64,000 nucleotides of DNA from Marsupella aquatica (taxonomy: Eukaryota; Marchantiophyta). The notes under the pieces were generated by a model. That model was not told the origin of the DNA. It ran no database searches and saw nothing but the letters and a program-made list of their open reading frames with translations. The stretch covers positions 7,378,001-7,442,000 of the forward strand of contig OZ316898.1 in assembly GCA_973895155.1 (NCBI GenBank), read 5' to 3'. Position 1 is the first letter of the stretch; each line of letters starts with the position of its first letter. Made by a program: the position numbers and the translations under genes. Positions 47,510-58,862 of this stretch are shown piece by piece.

Positions 47510-47655
47510 GCATGACTTTGTGGTAGCTCACTTGAATGAGTAGAGACCGATAGGTCTTGGGTTCAACTATTGTGGGCTGGCTCTTCCCTACTATTGTGAC
47601 TTACTCTTCCCTTTTTGTGGGGTTTCACAGATTTTCCTTAAAAAAAAAAAAAATT
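47510..47655 (+). mobile_element. SINE-like element with tRNA-type Pol III promoter boxes
   Basis: A-box-like 'tggtagctcacttgaatg' (from 47521) is followed about 37 nt later by B-box-like 'gggttcaacta' (47559-47569), a tRNA-like spacing. A tRNA-unrelated body follows and ends in an A13 tract (about 47641-47653) with AT-rich sequence after it. The length of about 145 bp and the A-tail fit a tRNA-derived SINE. No target duplication was established. Confidence 0.5.
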
Positions 47656-48889
47656 AAATAATAAATAATTAAAAAAGGAAGACTATATGGAAAATTAATG
47701 CACTAAAAAATACAAAGAGAAAAATCACAAAAATATTTACTATGTCATTAAATCCATGGCCAAAACCTAAGATGGTGAAAATAAGCTGAACAACACTATA
47801 TTTTCCCGCAATCAAAAGTTTCCCATGACTTTAAACTGCCCATGACCAAAACCTATGTGGTCACAATAAGATTTAACAATAGGATCTGTGACAATATCAT
47901 TTATCAGTTTTTAAGTACTTTGTCACTAAAGATATACTAATTGACAATATTGTCATTATTTTTTTGATATTTATAAAAATGTCAAAGTCTTGTATATGGA
48001 TGACAAGTTTACCAAGGTAACCAGGAAACTATATATGAAAACCATTTCATTTTGTAAATCCAAAAAAATGACACATTTATAAATCCAAACATTAATGACA
48101 ATGTACTTAAAAGCTCTAATCTTTTATATGGTTCCCCACAATACATTATGGGTCATTTGGGGCCCATCACAATATTGAACCAACAAGAAGCACACAATAA
48201 CGCTCCACAATATAAAACGGTGAAATGCCATATGAGTAGATTGTGCGGACTAGCCACATCAGCCCTGCAAAAGTTTTGCCGGGCCCGGTCCGAGGCTGTT
48301 TGCAGGCCTCCCGAACCTAGAGTGACTAAAGTTGGAGTCCCCTAGGAGAGCAATCAGACAAAGGTGACAACCCGCATGAGACGAGATTCTTCGTGGGCTG
48401 GATCTGGATTCTCTTCCCCCCCCCCCCTCCCCCTTTCATTTGTCTTGCTTTGAACCGAAGCCATTCAGAAATGGTGGGCTCTAGTGACCACGGGATCAGA
48501 TGGCAAAAGTGTGCGTCACACCCGACCAAAGCAATGCTTAAAATACGAGAAAGAAGAGCAAAAATGTACTGACGAGTCAAGACAGAGTAACAGATGACCT
48601 CTGAGAATTTCTCCATCCACCAATTCCCTGACTGATGATCTAGAGTCTTGGATAGCTTTTCTTTCAGTAGTGGAGTGGAGAATTCTTTCTGTGTTGTGGA
48701 AGTGTGTTCACACTCTCCATGATGACCGACTGCCTGATCGAGAAGTGGTCAGCCGTGAGCTCACCTGCGTACTTTGGTTGGGCAAGGACTCTGCAGTCAA
48801 CACAACTATGGAGCTAGGATCGCTCTCGTCATCGAGGGAGACCCGTGAACTGTTTTGCCTGAATCAGAGAATTTACGGGCAGAGTTGCT

Positions 48890-49620
48890 CGGTAGGCGCA
48901 GAGGAATTTTTCAGTGAATGAAAGTAATTTCTGATTCAGAGCCAAACAATTTGACACGGGAGGGTGATTGATTGATAGATCAAGTAGGCGAGGTGCTTGA
49001 TCTGAAGGATCAGGGTACTGAATGTTTACTGGGAAGAAATAACTTGACCGGAGAGGATATCTTGAAGAGAAAACTACATCTAACACACTGCCAAAGAACA
49101 AAAGGCGCCCAACCCGGAGACATTATCCCACAGGCGAGAGACCCAATAAAAGGGGGAGGCAACCAGGGAAAATCACAGGGAGACTAAATAGTCAAAAATC
49201 ACGAGAGAACCCTGCAAATCTAAGGGTGGGTTTGTTCCAAGATAGGAGGGTACTGTACGTTTGGTTGGGGACAGAATTGAGGAGGGAGATTCGTTTAGAC
49301 AGGCAGAAGTTTTGGTTTCTGGGATTGGAGAGCTTGTGTATGATTAAACAGTGGTCTCGTCCTTCAGTGGGCACCACTCAATGTTTAGAGGGGAGAAATG
49401 TTTCACTGAATGAGTAATTTCTGATTCATTGCCAAATAACTTGCCCGCAGAGGATGCCTAATTGAATGGGGTTGTTCCAAAGGGAGGAGTAGGGTACTGT
49501 ACGTTTAGTGGGGGGGCAGAATTGAGGAGGGAGATTCCTTTAGAACCGCAAGCTTTTTGCTTACTGGGCTTGGAGCGAGCTTGTGTCTTTCGAAACAGCC
49601 GCTTATCAGTACTCCCTCTC
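48890..49620. repeat. Degenerate repeat units of about 230 bp
   Basis: Paired blocks: 'gtaatttctgattca' near 48925 and 49415, and 'gggtactgtacgtttggttg' (49249) versus 'gggtactgtacgtttagtgg' (49493). Each of the latter is followed by 'cagaattgaggagggagatt' and a shared 'gcttgtgt' segment. A weaker copy lies near 49013 ('cagggtactgaatgtttac'). Confidence 0.8.
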
Positions 49621-51544
49621 GTCAGCACCTTCAGCGAAGTAGGCCGCAGCTGTCTAGCATCATAAGTTCAGGGGCATCAAAACTTCAGCTGCTACTGTTC
49701 ACCACACAGCTTTCTCTGACTCTCACGCCACCCTGGGCGTCAAAAAGTGGCATACACCTACACTCTGCCTGCCTCTAGTAGCACTTCTGTTGCCTTTGCA
49801 GGAAGCCTGAAATGGGTTCCAGATCCTCTCCATTTCATGGCGACGAAAAGCTCCTCAGCTACAGTTGTTGTCGACGATCTCATGGCACACCCACGAGCTG
49901 CGCCCACCAGCGGGATTGGGGATCCCTGGCAATTGAACTTTAGCCCGGACAAGACAGTCTGCATGTTCGTGTGTCATCTTTCCCAAATTGTGAGTGAGTC
50001 AAAGAACGCTGGCCCGATGGTTTCACTGTACAGTCGGTAGTACGAAATGCGTCCTCACATTAAGAGCAATTACCTCACCCTGGTTTGTTCTTCTGAAGGA
50101 CAAATGTCATTCGTTGTTTCACTAGACAAGCTTGAGTAGCAGCAGCAGCAGTCAGCACGATCCAATCGAGCCACACTTTGCTCAAACAGTGTTGTTGCTG
50201 GAGAATCTTCTTATTCAGTATGTGTGGGTATCCTTCCTGAGTGAAGTCCACGACAGAAGGCGTGACAATTTAGACAATGGTGGTACGGTCTAGTTCTTGG
50301 TCGCTTCCTAGCAGCAGCGAGTTGTGAGTTCTGCCTGGGTAAGACTTCCATTAGCCAATCAAAACTCCTATCTCCCTCCCTCCGTTCCAGGTCCCATTGC
50401 TTGTACGCTTGTGCCTTCGAATTCCAGCTCCGACTAGTCAATTTTGCAAGGACGTCCAAATACTGTGCAGCGGAAAGACTGTGGAAATCATAATGTTTGT
50501 CCATCATTTGTCTCGGATCCACAATTGTTTGATTGCGAGTGACCCAGTCATTTCCTATCCAAGGTGATGGCTCCCTAGCAGAGATTGATGGTCCTTTGCC
50601 CATCTGCGACCTGTAGATCGATCTCTCACAGGTCCTTGGGAACTGTCAGTTGGGAATCTTGTGCAAGAGGTTGTTGCTTTGGGCAGGACGAATTGATGCG
50701 GGGGTATTGGTGGAGTGAGTGAAGCCAACGATTGGGTGGGTCGGTGGGTGAGGTTGCGGAAGGTCAGTTCAGTACGAGGCTGCCAACATGGGGGTAGGAT
50801 CATCATCATGCATGCCGCCATCGCCAAGAATGCTCAAAGGAGGAAATGGCAGGCTCAAAGGAGGAAGTGGCAGGCTAAGGGGGGGAGTGTATGAACGACT
50901 ACGGAAGAAAGGATTTTCCATCAGACGGCGTCTCCGCCCCTTGTGGAAGTGGGTCAAGAAACTGCGGATTCGCAAGAGACTTCAAGTTCTCTGCCTCAAA
51001 GGAGTTGGTTCGTAATATTCTTTGGATTTTTCTTTCATTACTGCAAGCTGTGCTTATATCCTCATCATCTTATGGTTATGTAGATTCTCATCATCTTATG
51101 GTTATGTAGAGGAAGAGTAGTCTGATGTTAGAATTGAAGTGGATAGTTTTTCTCATTTGTTCATTCCGGCATTCTCCAATTGGGCATCTGTGGGCTTCAG
51201 TCCAAATTTCTGTGTCGCCTTCTGGCCAAAGTTGCCACAGATCTTCATGAGCACAGGCTCTCCTTTGGGGTAGGGCTACTAAATACTCCACAAAAACAGT
51301 AACCTGTTTTGAGAGACGGAGTGTGGAAACCTCTCTACGCCCATTCCTATGAGGAAAAAAGTACAATCAGTAAATCACAAGTGCTCTGGATCCTCTGGAT
51401 TGGTGGAAATTTGAATCGTGTGTCATGAGATTGGAATTGCGAATCAATGCTCCGCCAGTGAAGCTTTGCTTTTTTCTTCTTCCCAACCTGTGGTTTGCAT
51501 GAAACCGAGGAACGAGGATCATCATTTCCTCGTCGTCTGTTTGC

Positions 51545-51680
51545 AAAGTTGTCTTTGGTTGATACTGCAATTAGACTCCTTTCGTACCTGTCTGGTACAC
51601 GGGAATGCGGCACAAAAGTTGTCTTCGGTTGATACGTCAATGCGACTCCTCTCGTACCTGTCTGGGGAATACGGCGTGTG
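51545..51680. repeat. Tandem duplication, period 70 bp
   Basis: 'aaagttgtct(t)tggttgatac' followed by 'gactcct(t/c)tcgtacctgtctgg' occurs at 51545 and 51615 with scattered differences. Confidence 0.9.
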
Positions 51681-52548
51681 CCGTTTGATCCTGCTGCAGT
51701 TCTGAATGTTTTCCGTCTTTTAATTGATACGTTTTCTGCTCTTTTTTCGGCGTCTCTCCTTCTTTTCTCTGTTTCCGAGGCCCCATCTGTGCCATTGGTC
51801 GTGTACGCATCTCCCACTGCAAGTACTCATTTTGTATTCTTCATCATTCTGCTGGGATCGACCACCCACCGAAACCAAGCTAGTGGGCCGAGTAGTTCGG
51901 TAGGTGATCGACGAATCACGGGAAGCATGTTAAAGTTGAAATCATACTCAATAGCTCTCGACCCATCGTAGAAGACATATTTTGCCCAAGGGCTCAAATA
52001 CCATAAATGATTCTGTTCTTCTTTAGACTTGGGCTGTTTGGACAGGGTCCCTGGACCGGTCAGGCATTTTTTCGGTCTCTGTAGAGTCTCTTTAGCGTAA
52101 TCAGATCTCTACTCTCCGATGAATAAGATCGGCGAAGGTGGGGGATATTGAGTCCAGCTTCCGCAGATTCTTTGAGATTTAGAGAGTGAATTTGTGGGGA
52201 GCGTAGTGTTGCCCGTCGCAGCACCACCGAGTAGCATGTTTAGACGTGTGACGGTCATGTATGCACGCTGAAACAAGCAGTGGATCGTCATGGCAATGCT
52301 TGGTGTTCCATGGGAGAGAATTCGATAAAGATTGTCCTGATCATGACAACGCCTAGACTTTGAATGTGAGAGGATTAGATGGATTCTCCGAAGCCCTACA
52401 ATGCCTGCTTGGAGTTCCGAAGAGAGGGTCGGATGGATTGTCCAAACTATCACAATGCTTGCAGTTTCGATGGTAGAGAATGCGATGAGTTGTCTAAATC
52501 AGTTGCGAACTACTGTGGAGTGATGCATGTTGTCAGCGTTGTTGACTG

Positions 52549-55270
52549 GTGTTGTTGCGTTTGCTTGATCGCCTGCCGGCAGCCAAAGGACGAAAGACTA
52601 TTAGCAGGAATTCCTGTACTGGAGGGCGGTACTATGACAAATTTGCCGAATCTGATGACGGGGATTTCATAACAGAAGCCTCCGTATTGGAAGGACAGAG
52701 GACGGGAGAGTGGTGTCTAATACCTGGTTTACCACATGAAGTTGCCATCCAGTGTTTGGCCAGAGTTCCTAGGGTTCACCATTGTGTGCTCAGAGCAGTG
52801 TGCAAGCCGTGGAGATGGACTGTCGAAACGAAGGAGTTTTTGGAGCTGAGAAAAGAATTGGGCTTGACGGAGGACTGGCTCTATCTTCATGTGGGCACCT
52901 CACCTAGGCTGGACGAGAGACGTGAGAAAGGGCATCCCAGATGGAGGTTGGTCGGAGGGTTTAGCCTTTGGCATGCTCTTGATCCTTACCAATACCGATG
53001 GCACGCTCTTCCTCCCGTTCCATATGACACCGCTGTAACGGGAGGACACGTTGTGCTTGGGGCTTCTTCAGTGGTATTTAATGGTAACCTGTATGTCATC
53101 GGAGGTGCACCGTTTGGGAAGCCAGCAATCAGGTCTGTCCAAATGCTTCTCTCTGCTTTGCTTTGCATGTCAACCAACCAATGAATGTTACTATCAGTGA
53201 TGTCCGCCGAGGCATATTCATGGCAAAAATAATTCTGTCGAAGAACTCCCAGCTGTACTACTGTCAAATGGAAAAACAAGATAATGTGCTTTCTAGTACT
53301 AATATTGACTTCAATTCTGTGGCCTAAATTTGATGTGGGCATGGCTAATTTTTATAGAGAATCTAGCCTTTTAAATTTTAATGCAACATTCTTTGGGGGG
53401 ACCTACTCATAACGATACAGTGACCAGTGAGTCAGTTTCACCTCAATCTACAACCCCACCATTTCACAGCCACAAGCCCCGGAACAGAATCTGTGTTGCC
53501 GCTAAACTTATAAGGTGCTAAATTGGATACACTGTGGAACCTGAATTTGGAGGTCCACAGTTCTGATTCGACAGCCTTGGAATAATTTCCTTGAGTGGCT
53601 TCTTCGGTGCTGCATCAAATTGACCTCAAGGAGAACACAACAGGTCTTTCTTATTAGACGTAGCTCTGTAGTGAAGACTGATCTGCCGGCGGGGACGGAC
53701 TGCCTTCCCACAGACAATGCTTATACATGAACTTAATGAATGTATGTTGTCCAAGATTCAAGAAGAAACGAGACACACTAATAAATGTTCTGGCAGATGT
53801 GCGTTAAAAAGACGGTTGAATCCTCATGGTCACGAGGAAGCATTACAATCCTGCTCTATCTACCACTGTAGTATGGTAGCTTTTGAGGGCACATAGAGTA
53901 GCTCGGTCATGGAATTAAGATTGCGCGAGGAAGCTTGTATCCCTTTCCAGGTTAACCTCAGTGTAAAGTTGACTCTCCGAACTTTTACGATATGCTTCAA
54001 GAACATAAATGGACTCTCTTTTGTAGCCATAGAATCATCCTTTCAGGTAATGATACGAAACTATTATAGTCCGCCTGGTTCAATTAGATGTAAAGCTTCA
54101 CCTGTTTTTCTATTTTTGCTTAAATAGACGTCGTTGGAGGTGAAGGGTATTACTGGGCCAATCCACCACTTTGAACGTTTCACGAGACTGCAGCCAGTTA
54201 CACCTTTGATTTCAAAGAACTAACTCTTAGATTGACTAGTCAATATTCTACTGTGGAAAGACATCTCTGTAAGCGTGCGATAGGGCTTTCCTTGACAGTT
54301 CCAATTTCTATAGACTCGGCTAGGTAGACAGACTGTACGCATACCTTGTGAGAATTGACTCAGAATATTTGAACTTTGACGGTTTGATGGAAATGTTGTT
54401 TGAAAGAATGGGGTCCAGGCAGTGAGTTTTTAATACTGGTTTGGTAAGTTGATCCTACGTTAGGTATTGTCTATCCAAGGGAGTTCTCTCCATACTCTTT
54501 AGAAGAGGCTGTTAGTATTTTCGCTGATGGAATCAAATGGTGTTATCTGTTTCAGGGATGTGTGGATTTACAATCCCCATAAGAACAAATGGAGAAGACT
54601 TTCATCAATGGTGACACCTCGATTTGGGGCCTTGATTGGGGTTATCAGAAACAAACTCTATGTAGTTGGGGGATCTGGCATTTGCCACCTTACTGGATAT
54701 TCACTGCCATGCTTGGAAGTCTACGACCCTGATACGAATTCGTGGCATTTTGCGGCAAGTGCTCGAGGCATAGCAACGAACTACCCATGCAACCCTCTCA
54801 AGTATGTAGCAGTTGTGGATGACAAGCTCTGCGTGATTGGTCCCCAAAGTTTGACAGGGAGGACTAATTCTGGGGTGTATGACCCGGTGGCTGATACGTG
54901 GTCGGAGATAAGCCCAGGGTTGCGCATGGGATGGGGAAAACCCAGTACAGTTATGGATGGAAGCTTGTACACTGTAGACTTTGGGTGTTATCAACAGTAT
55001 GTTTCTGAGAAAGATGCCTGGTTGTCTGTGAAAGGGCAGAGCGCAGACACGTTAGTGGAGTGGGATCCTCGATTAGTGTCTACAATGGCCGGGTGCAATG
55101 GGAAGCTCTACATGGTGGGTACCATGGGTCCTGCTCTTATCGTTGTTATTGCTCCCGTACAGGATGGAAGGGTAAGCCAGAGTGTCCGCTGGCACACGAT
55201 GAAGCTTCCCAATGGGGTCGACTTCTTAGGGGATCTAGGTCATTGTTCTTGCCAAGTTATTGGTTTCTGA
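52549..55270 (+). CDS. F-box/kelch-repeat protein, 2 recognised exons, 5' end unresolved
   Basis: Exon ending at 53132 and exon 54556-55270 join in phase across a 1.4-kb GT-AG intron. The F-box is LIPGLPHEVAIQCLARVPRV...CKPWRW, followed by EDWLYLHV. Kelch blades follow: WHALPPVPYD and VVFNGNLYVIGG before the intron; WIYNPHKNKWRRLSSM, LYVVGG, EVYDPDTNSWHF, GVYDPVADTWSEI and KLYMVGT after it. This is the plant At1g30090-type F-box/kelch family, in which the F-box docks to SKP1 in an SCF ubiquitin ligase and the kelch propeller binds the target. The frame opens after a TGA at 52543-52545 and no ATG precedes the F-box in frame, so an upstream exon, a missed splice or a damaged start is likely. 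52549 marks the open frame, not a proven start. Confidence 0.82.
53133..54555. other. Intron of the F-box/kelch gene
   Basis: 1423 bp from the GT at 53133 to the AG before 54556. No gene or obvious repeat was recognised in it. Confidence 0.7.
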
Positions 55271-57033
55271 GCTGAATGGCAAGAATTGGTTGTTCTCTCA
55301 TTTCCACGATGAGGCTCCAAATATCATGGGAATGAATGTATTACACAAATGGGATGGTTTCTTCTGGTGTTGGTTTTCGCTTGGGACTGTTTGATTGAGA
55401 TGCTTGTATGCTCTGGGGTATGTTCTGGGATTTTACGCATGTCAATACTGGTTTTCCCTTCTGGGGTATTAGTATCGTAGTGTGAGACCTTGTTCTGGGT
55501 GTCTTAAGAATCTGTAATGCAGGAAGTACCAGAAATATTCAATCCCCAAAGGAAATGGAAGTGAAATCTCTCACAGATGTTGCAAAGCTACAAACAAAAT
55601 TTGTCTCCCGACTTTGAGGCCCAACAATTCTCTGGTGTGTGTTCAAGGTCTGCAATACTTGAGGCCACCTGGAGAAGAGCAGAATGTGGATTTCAAAGGA
55701 GTTTCTCAACACCATGAATTGGGGGAAAGCCATAGAAGTAGACCACACGACTCTTTGAAGCTCTAGCGGTCTTGGACCAGTGCCTGTCTGCACTTGATAT
55801 AAGTCAAATATTAGAGTTCCGAAGTGAATTGGCTGACACAAATTCGTTAACAACAGTTTCGCCTGGGAAACCTATCAGTAACAATGACATAAATGTAGTC
55901 TGAGTCACTTACAGGTATCTATTCCTTCAGTGCGCTCAAGTTTGTCAAAGATTGCCAGAAGAATGATCAGAGTCCAGACGATTCGATGAAATCTTCGTGA
56001 CGGCTAATACAAGCTTTCAATTGAACCCAATATACCTCCACCAGGTCACCGTCATGTCCTGTCTGGTTAATGATTCGTCCGGATTGATGAAGGCAAGAAC
56101 ACATGACCTCTGCTCGTCAACGGTCAAAGACTGACCTGTAAAACACTGCCGCATGTTGATCTGCATTACTCCCCGAAACAAACTATGGGCGTGGAACGCA
56201 CTCCCTGATTTCCCTCAGTTGGATTATGATGGAGAGTAGGATCGCTGTTTCGACGTGCTAGTTTTGAAGAACTTCATAGAGTACACTTGACCTTGATTCC
56301 GTAGAATTGAAAGCCTGTAAATGGATTTCGCCCTCATGCTGGAAGGATTAGTTTCTCACTTGGAGACAGGCTACCGACTTCTTGCATACATACCCTAAAC
56401 CCTATCCCCACTCCGCTTCCGATCGACAGATAGGATGACTGACTGAACTGAATTCGAAGCACACGGAGACCCAAATGGGCCATAGGACCAGAACTGTTAA
56501 AATGTCTTCAAAGCCAAGTCACAATTCCCAGGGGGTAGGATTTGAATAATCAAAACATGCATTATGCTGGCTGGGGCATCTCCAGGGCTCATCTCAAACC
56601 ACAAGCCATCGGGGTCATTCGTGATGCAGTCCAGACAATGAAGCGTGTCTTCCCATCAGCCCCCGGGCCCTACTTCCTATCGAAATCCATTTCGTATCGT
56701 TGAGAATCCTGATTTGCTTTTTGCGAATCAACACTGGAGAATGAGGCATTCAATAAACCCTACCATGGAGAGACGTACTCGATACTGTACTTCACACCCT
56801 CATTATTACCATCGTCGTAATCATTATACAAAGCAAAATTGAAGATCTGTGAAACTACCCTAATTTGATCAAAGGCTTCGCTGATTCGCAAAATCAACGC
56901 CATATGTATATGAAACAATTCTCTGTACAGTCTCAACGCGTTTCCGTGAAATGCTGCAGCAAACGACTCGCCCCGCGTTTTGTAAAAAGTGATACAGCAA
57001 GGTCTCCGATACGTGCGAAACGAAAACCTAGTT
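55271..57033. other. Intergenic region between convergent genes
   Basis: The F-box/kelch gene (+) and the PDCD5 gene (-) end towards each other here. No gene, tRNA or clear repeat was recognised; both 3' UTRs presumably lie within. Confidence 0.55.
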
Positions 57034-57441
57034 TTAATCCTCGTCATCGAACACGGATCGCCGACGTTGAATCGTGACTTTCGTCTTTTTTTGAGTCTGT
57101 TCATTGATCTGCTCTAGCAGAGTGATCAACCGTTCCTCCGAGACCTTCTCCGTGATCTGCCCATACTGAGCGCCTCGAAGGATGACGTCCTCCACTCCTC
57201 TGGCTTTGTCCGGCTTCACGAGGGCAATTCGCGCCAACCGCTCTCGCGCATCGGGAGTGAGAACGCGTGCCAGCATCATGGACCGCTGCTCCTCTTGTTC
57301 TCGTTTGAGCTCCTCCTGCTGCTCCTTGTTTTGGTATCCTCCGCCGCCTCCTCCGGCACCTCCAGCACCGGAAACCCCCGCCTTGCCCATCAGCTCTTGC
57401 ATCCGCCGCTGCCTGATTGCTTCTAGCTCGGCGTCCGCCAT
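57034..57441 (-). CDS. PDCD5 (programmed cell death 5) homologue, intronless
   Basis: 135 residues from an ATG at 57439-57441 to a stop at 57034. The start MADAELEAIRQRRMQELM is the family N-terminus. A Gly-rich linker replaces part of the usual spacer, then REQEEQRSMMLARVLTPDAR, RLARIALVKPDKARGVEDVI, AQYGQITEKVSEERLI and the basic/acidic end TIQRRRSVFDDED follow. PDCD5 is a small DNA-binding three-helix protein of nucleus and cytosol, linked in animals to apoptosis and chaperonin (CCT) regulation and found from archaea to plants. The length is close to the roughly 125-residue norm. The whole CDS in one exon is unusual for this gene in plants; a retrocopy is conceivable, but the frame is intact with no decay. 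Confidence 0.95.
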   Translation of the reverse strand: MADAELEAIRQRRMQELMGKAGVSGAGGAGGGGGGYQNKEQQEELKREQEEQRSMMLARVLTPDARERLARIALVKPDKARGVEDVILRGAQYGQITEKVSEERLITLLEQINEQTQKKTKVTIQRRRSVFDDED

Positions 57442-57612
57442 CTTCACCCCTCGACCACTTCTCTCCTTTTCTCTCTCTGCTCTTCTCTTCTCTTCTCGTT
57501 CGGTCCCGTTTGTTTCTCCTCTGTTCTCTGTTTGGGTCTCGCCTCTCTTCTCTTCTCTTCTCTTCTCCTGTCTCCTCTCGTTGGGTCTCCACTCGCTTCT
57601 CCTGTATTCTCT
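57442..57612. promoter_or_regulatory. Pyrimidine-rich leader of the PDCD5 gene
   Basis: Directly upstream of the PDCD5 ATG (minus sense) the sequence is almost pure GA on the coding strand (CT on the plus strand), with many 'tctcttctc' words. This is typical of a plant 5' leader or proximal promoter with GAGA-type repeats. The boundary is arbitrary. Confidence 0.45.
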
Positions 57613-57895
57613 CGTTCTCTTCTGTTGCTTGAATATCGATGTCTTCTCTTTCTGCTGTCTACTCGCTTTGGCTCGTCTCGTGTCTTCTCTCGTTCCCTAC
57701 TGTTGCTTGAATATCGATGTCGTCTCTTTCTGCTGTCTACTCGCTTTGGCTCTTCTCGTGTTTTTGCTCGTTCTCTTCTGTTTCTTGAATATCGATGTTG
57801 CTTTGGTAATTATGCCAAGGGATTATTAGCCTAGACTACCCATTTTATTCTTGAATATCAATGTTGCTTTGGTAAATTTGCCAAGGGATTGACCT
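57613..57895. repeat. 78-bp tandem repeats upstream of PDCD5, then a second duplication
   Basis: Units start at 57613, 57691 and 57769 with 'cgtt(c)tcttctgttgcttg' and 'aatatcgatgt'. The third unit runs into a second duplicated block ('cttgaatatc(g/a)atgttgctttgg', 'gccaagggatt') seen near 57783 and 57852. Confidence 0.92.
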
Positions 57896-57912
57896 AGATT
57901 AACCCATTTTAT

Positions 57913-58329
57913 TAACGTGCCCCCCAAACAGAATTATTTATTAGCCTACCTCCCATTTCATATTTGTGTTAATATTAACTTGAATATGGTTCTTGTTGTC
58001 ATGTGACAAGTTGCTACTAGTTGCCCTAACACCAGCCATGAACCCCCCTCGGCCTCCCTTCCCCTTCCCTGTTGCGGGGCACAGTCACAGGTAAGGCTGA
58101 AAACATGTTGTTTTTGGCTCCACACTCCCCTCAGAAAAGCCCGACTTTTGGCCCTCAATTTTAGTCAGGAAAATGCAGTGGGGAAAGGAAGAGGGGGGTT
58201 GCGGTGAGTTAAGGCTAGCCAAATGCAACTCACCACATGGCAATGGGAACCGGTATACAAGTTAATATACTAACCCAAATTAAAAATGGGAGGCAGGTTG
58301 ATAAATAGTCTTGTTTGGGGGGCACATTA
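57913..58329. mobile_element. Non-autonomous TIR element (MITE-like), about 417 bp, arms about 70 bp
   Basis: The arm at 57913-57982 (starting taacgtgccccccaaaca) is complementary to the arm at 58258-58329 (ending tttggggggcacatta) with scattered mismatches over about 70 bp. The roughly 275-bp centre has no coding capacity. Candidate flanks are TTA on both sides, which would fit a PIF/Harbinger-type 3-bp duplication, but the ends are not perfect. Confidence 0.85.
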
Positions 58330-58862
58330 GTCAAAAACTGTTAGCCTAGAACCAAGAGGTTGTAGGCTCAATCCCCCTCCACATGCAAGGGTTATTGAGG
58401 ATATCTTATGAGTGTGTGTGGGGTGTAATGGTGGGAGTACGAGTTTCTCCTCGTAATGGCAGTCATAGATTTTATTCTTTAAAGTGTGGCTATTTTCTTA
58501 ATATTGTATTTAGACATTGAACTCATATTTGTGAAATTTGCAATAAATTATTTGCTTGCTAGCAACTTCCACATTTTGCTTGAAGATTTATGTCAATCAT
58601 TATCAAATATTGTTTGAAAAAAATGTTTTTTTCTTTCATGAGTATTCTTTTACTAGGTACATCTTGTTGGCCAACTCAAGTTGCTATGTACAGGTTTTGG
58701 AGAGATAATTGATCCATCATTCAATGACAATGACAACCATTGCTCATATAATGGGTATTTATCCTTTAAAAAATGATATTCAGATGCAGTGGCACAAACA
58801 TATGCCATAGATGTAGATAGGAAAGATTTTTACAAATTTTGAGCAGCTGTATCTTGCAACTT

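Larger units (their letters stand above)
44366..52548. other. Gene-poor region between the Copia element and the F-box/kelch gene
   Basis: No gene was recognised. It contains a G14 run (46931-46944), a tRNA-derived SINE-like sequence (about 47510-47655), a degenerate repeat region (about 48890-49620), C-rich runs (about 48417-48434) and a 70-bp-period duplication (51545-51680). The last part is the upstream region of the F-box/kelch gene. Short open frames lack recognisable domains. Confidence 0.5.

Noticed and set aside
51347-51817. Minus-strand 156-residue basic frame
   Set aside because: It spans the 70-bp tandem duplication, its composition follows the repeat, and no domain or neighbour supports it.
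57101-57829. Long frames on both strands over the PDCD5 gene and its CT-rich upstream
   Set aside because: They are alternative frames of PDCD5 and of pyrimidine repeats; the PDCD5 frame explains the region.
58340-58480. Second tRNA-like promoter ('ttagcctagaacc' ... 'gtaggctcaatcccc')
   Set aside because: The spacing between the putative boxes is too short for a tRNA head and there is no A-tail or copy evidence.
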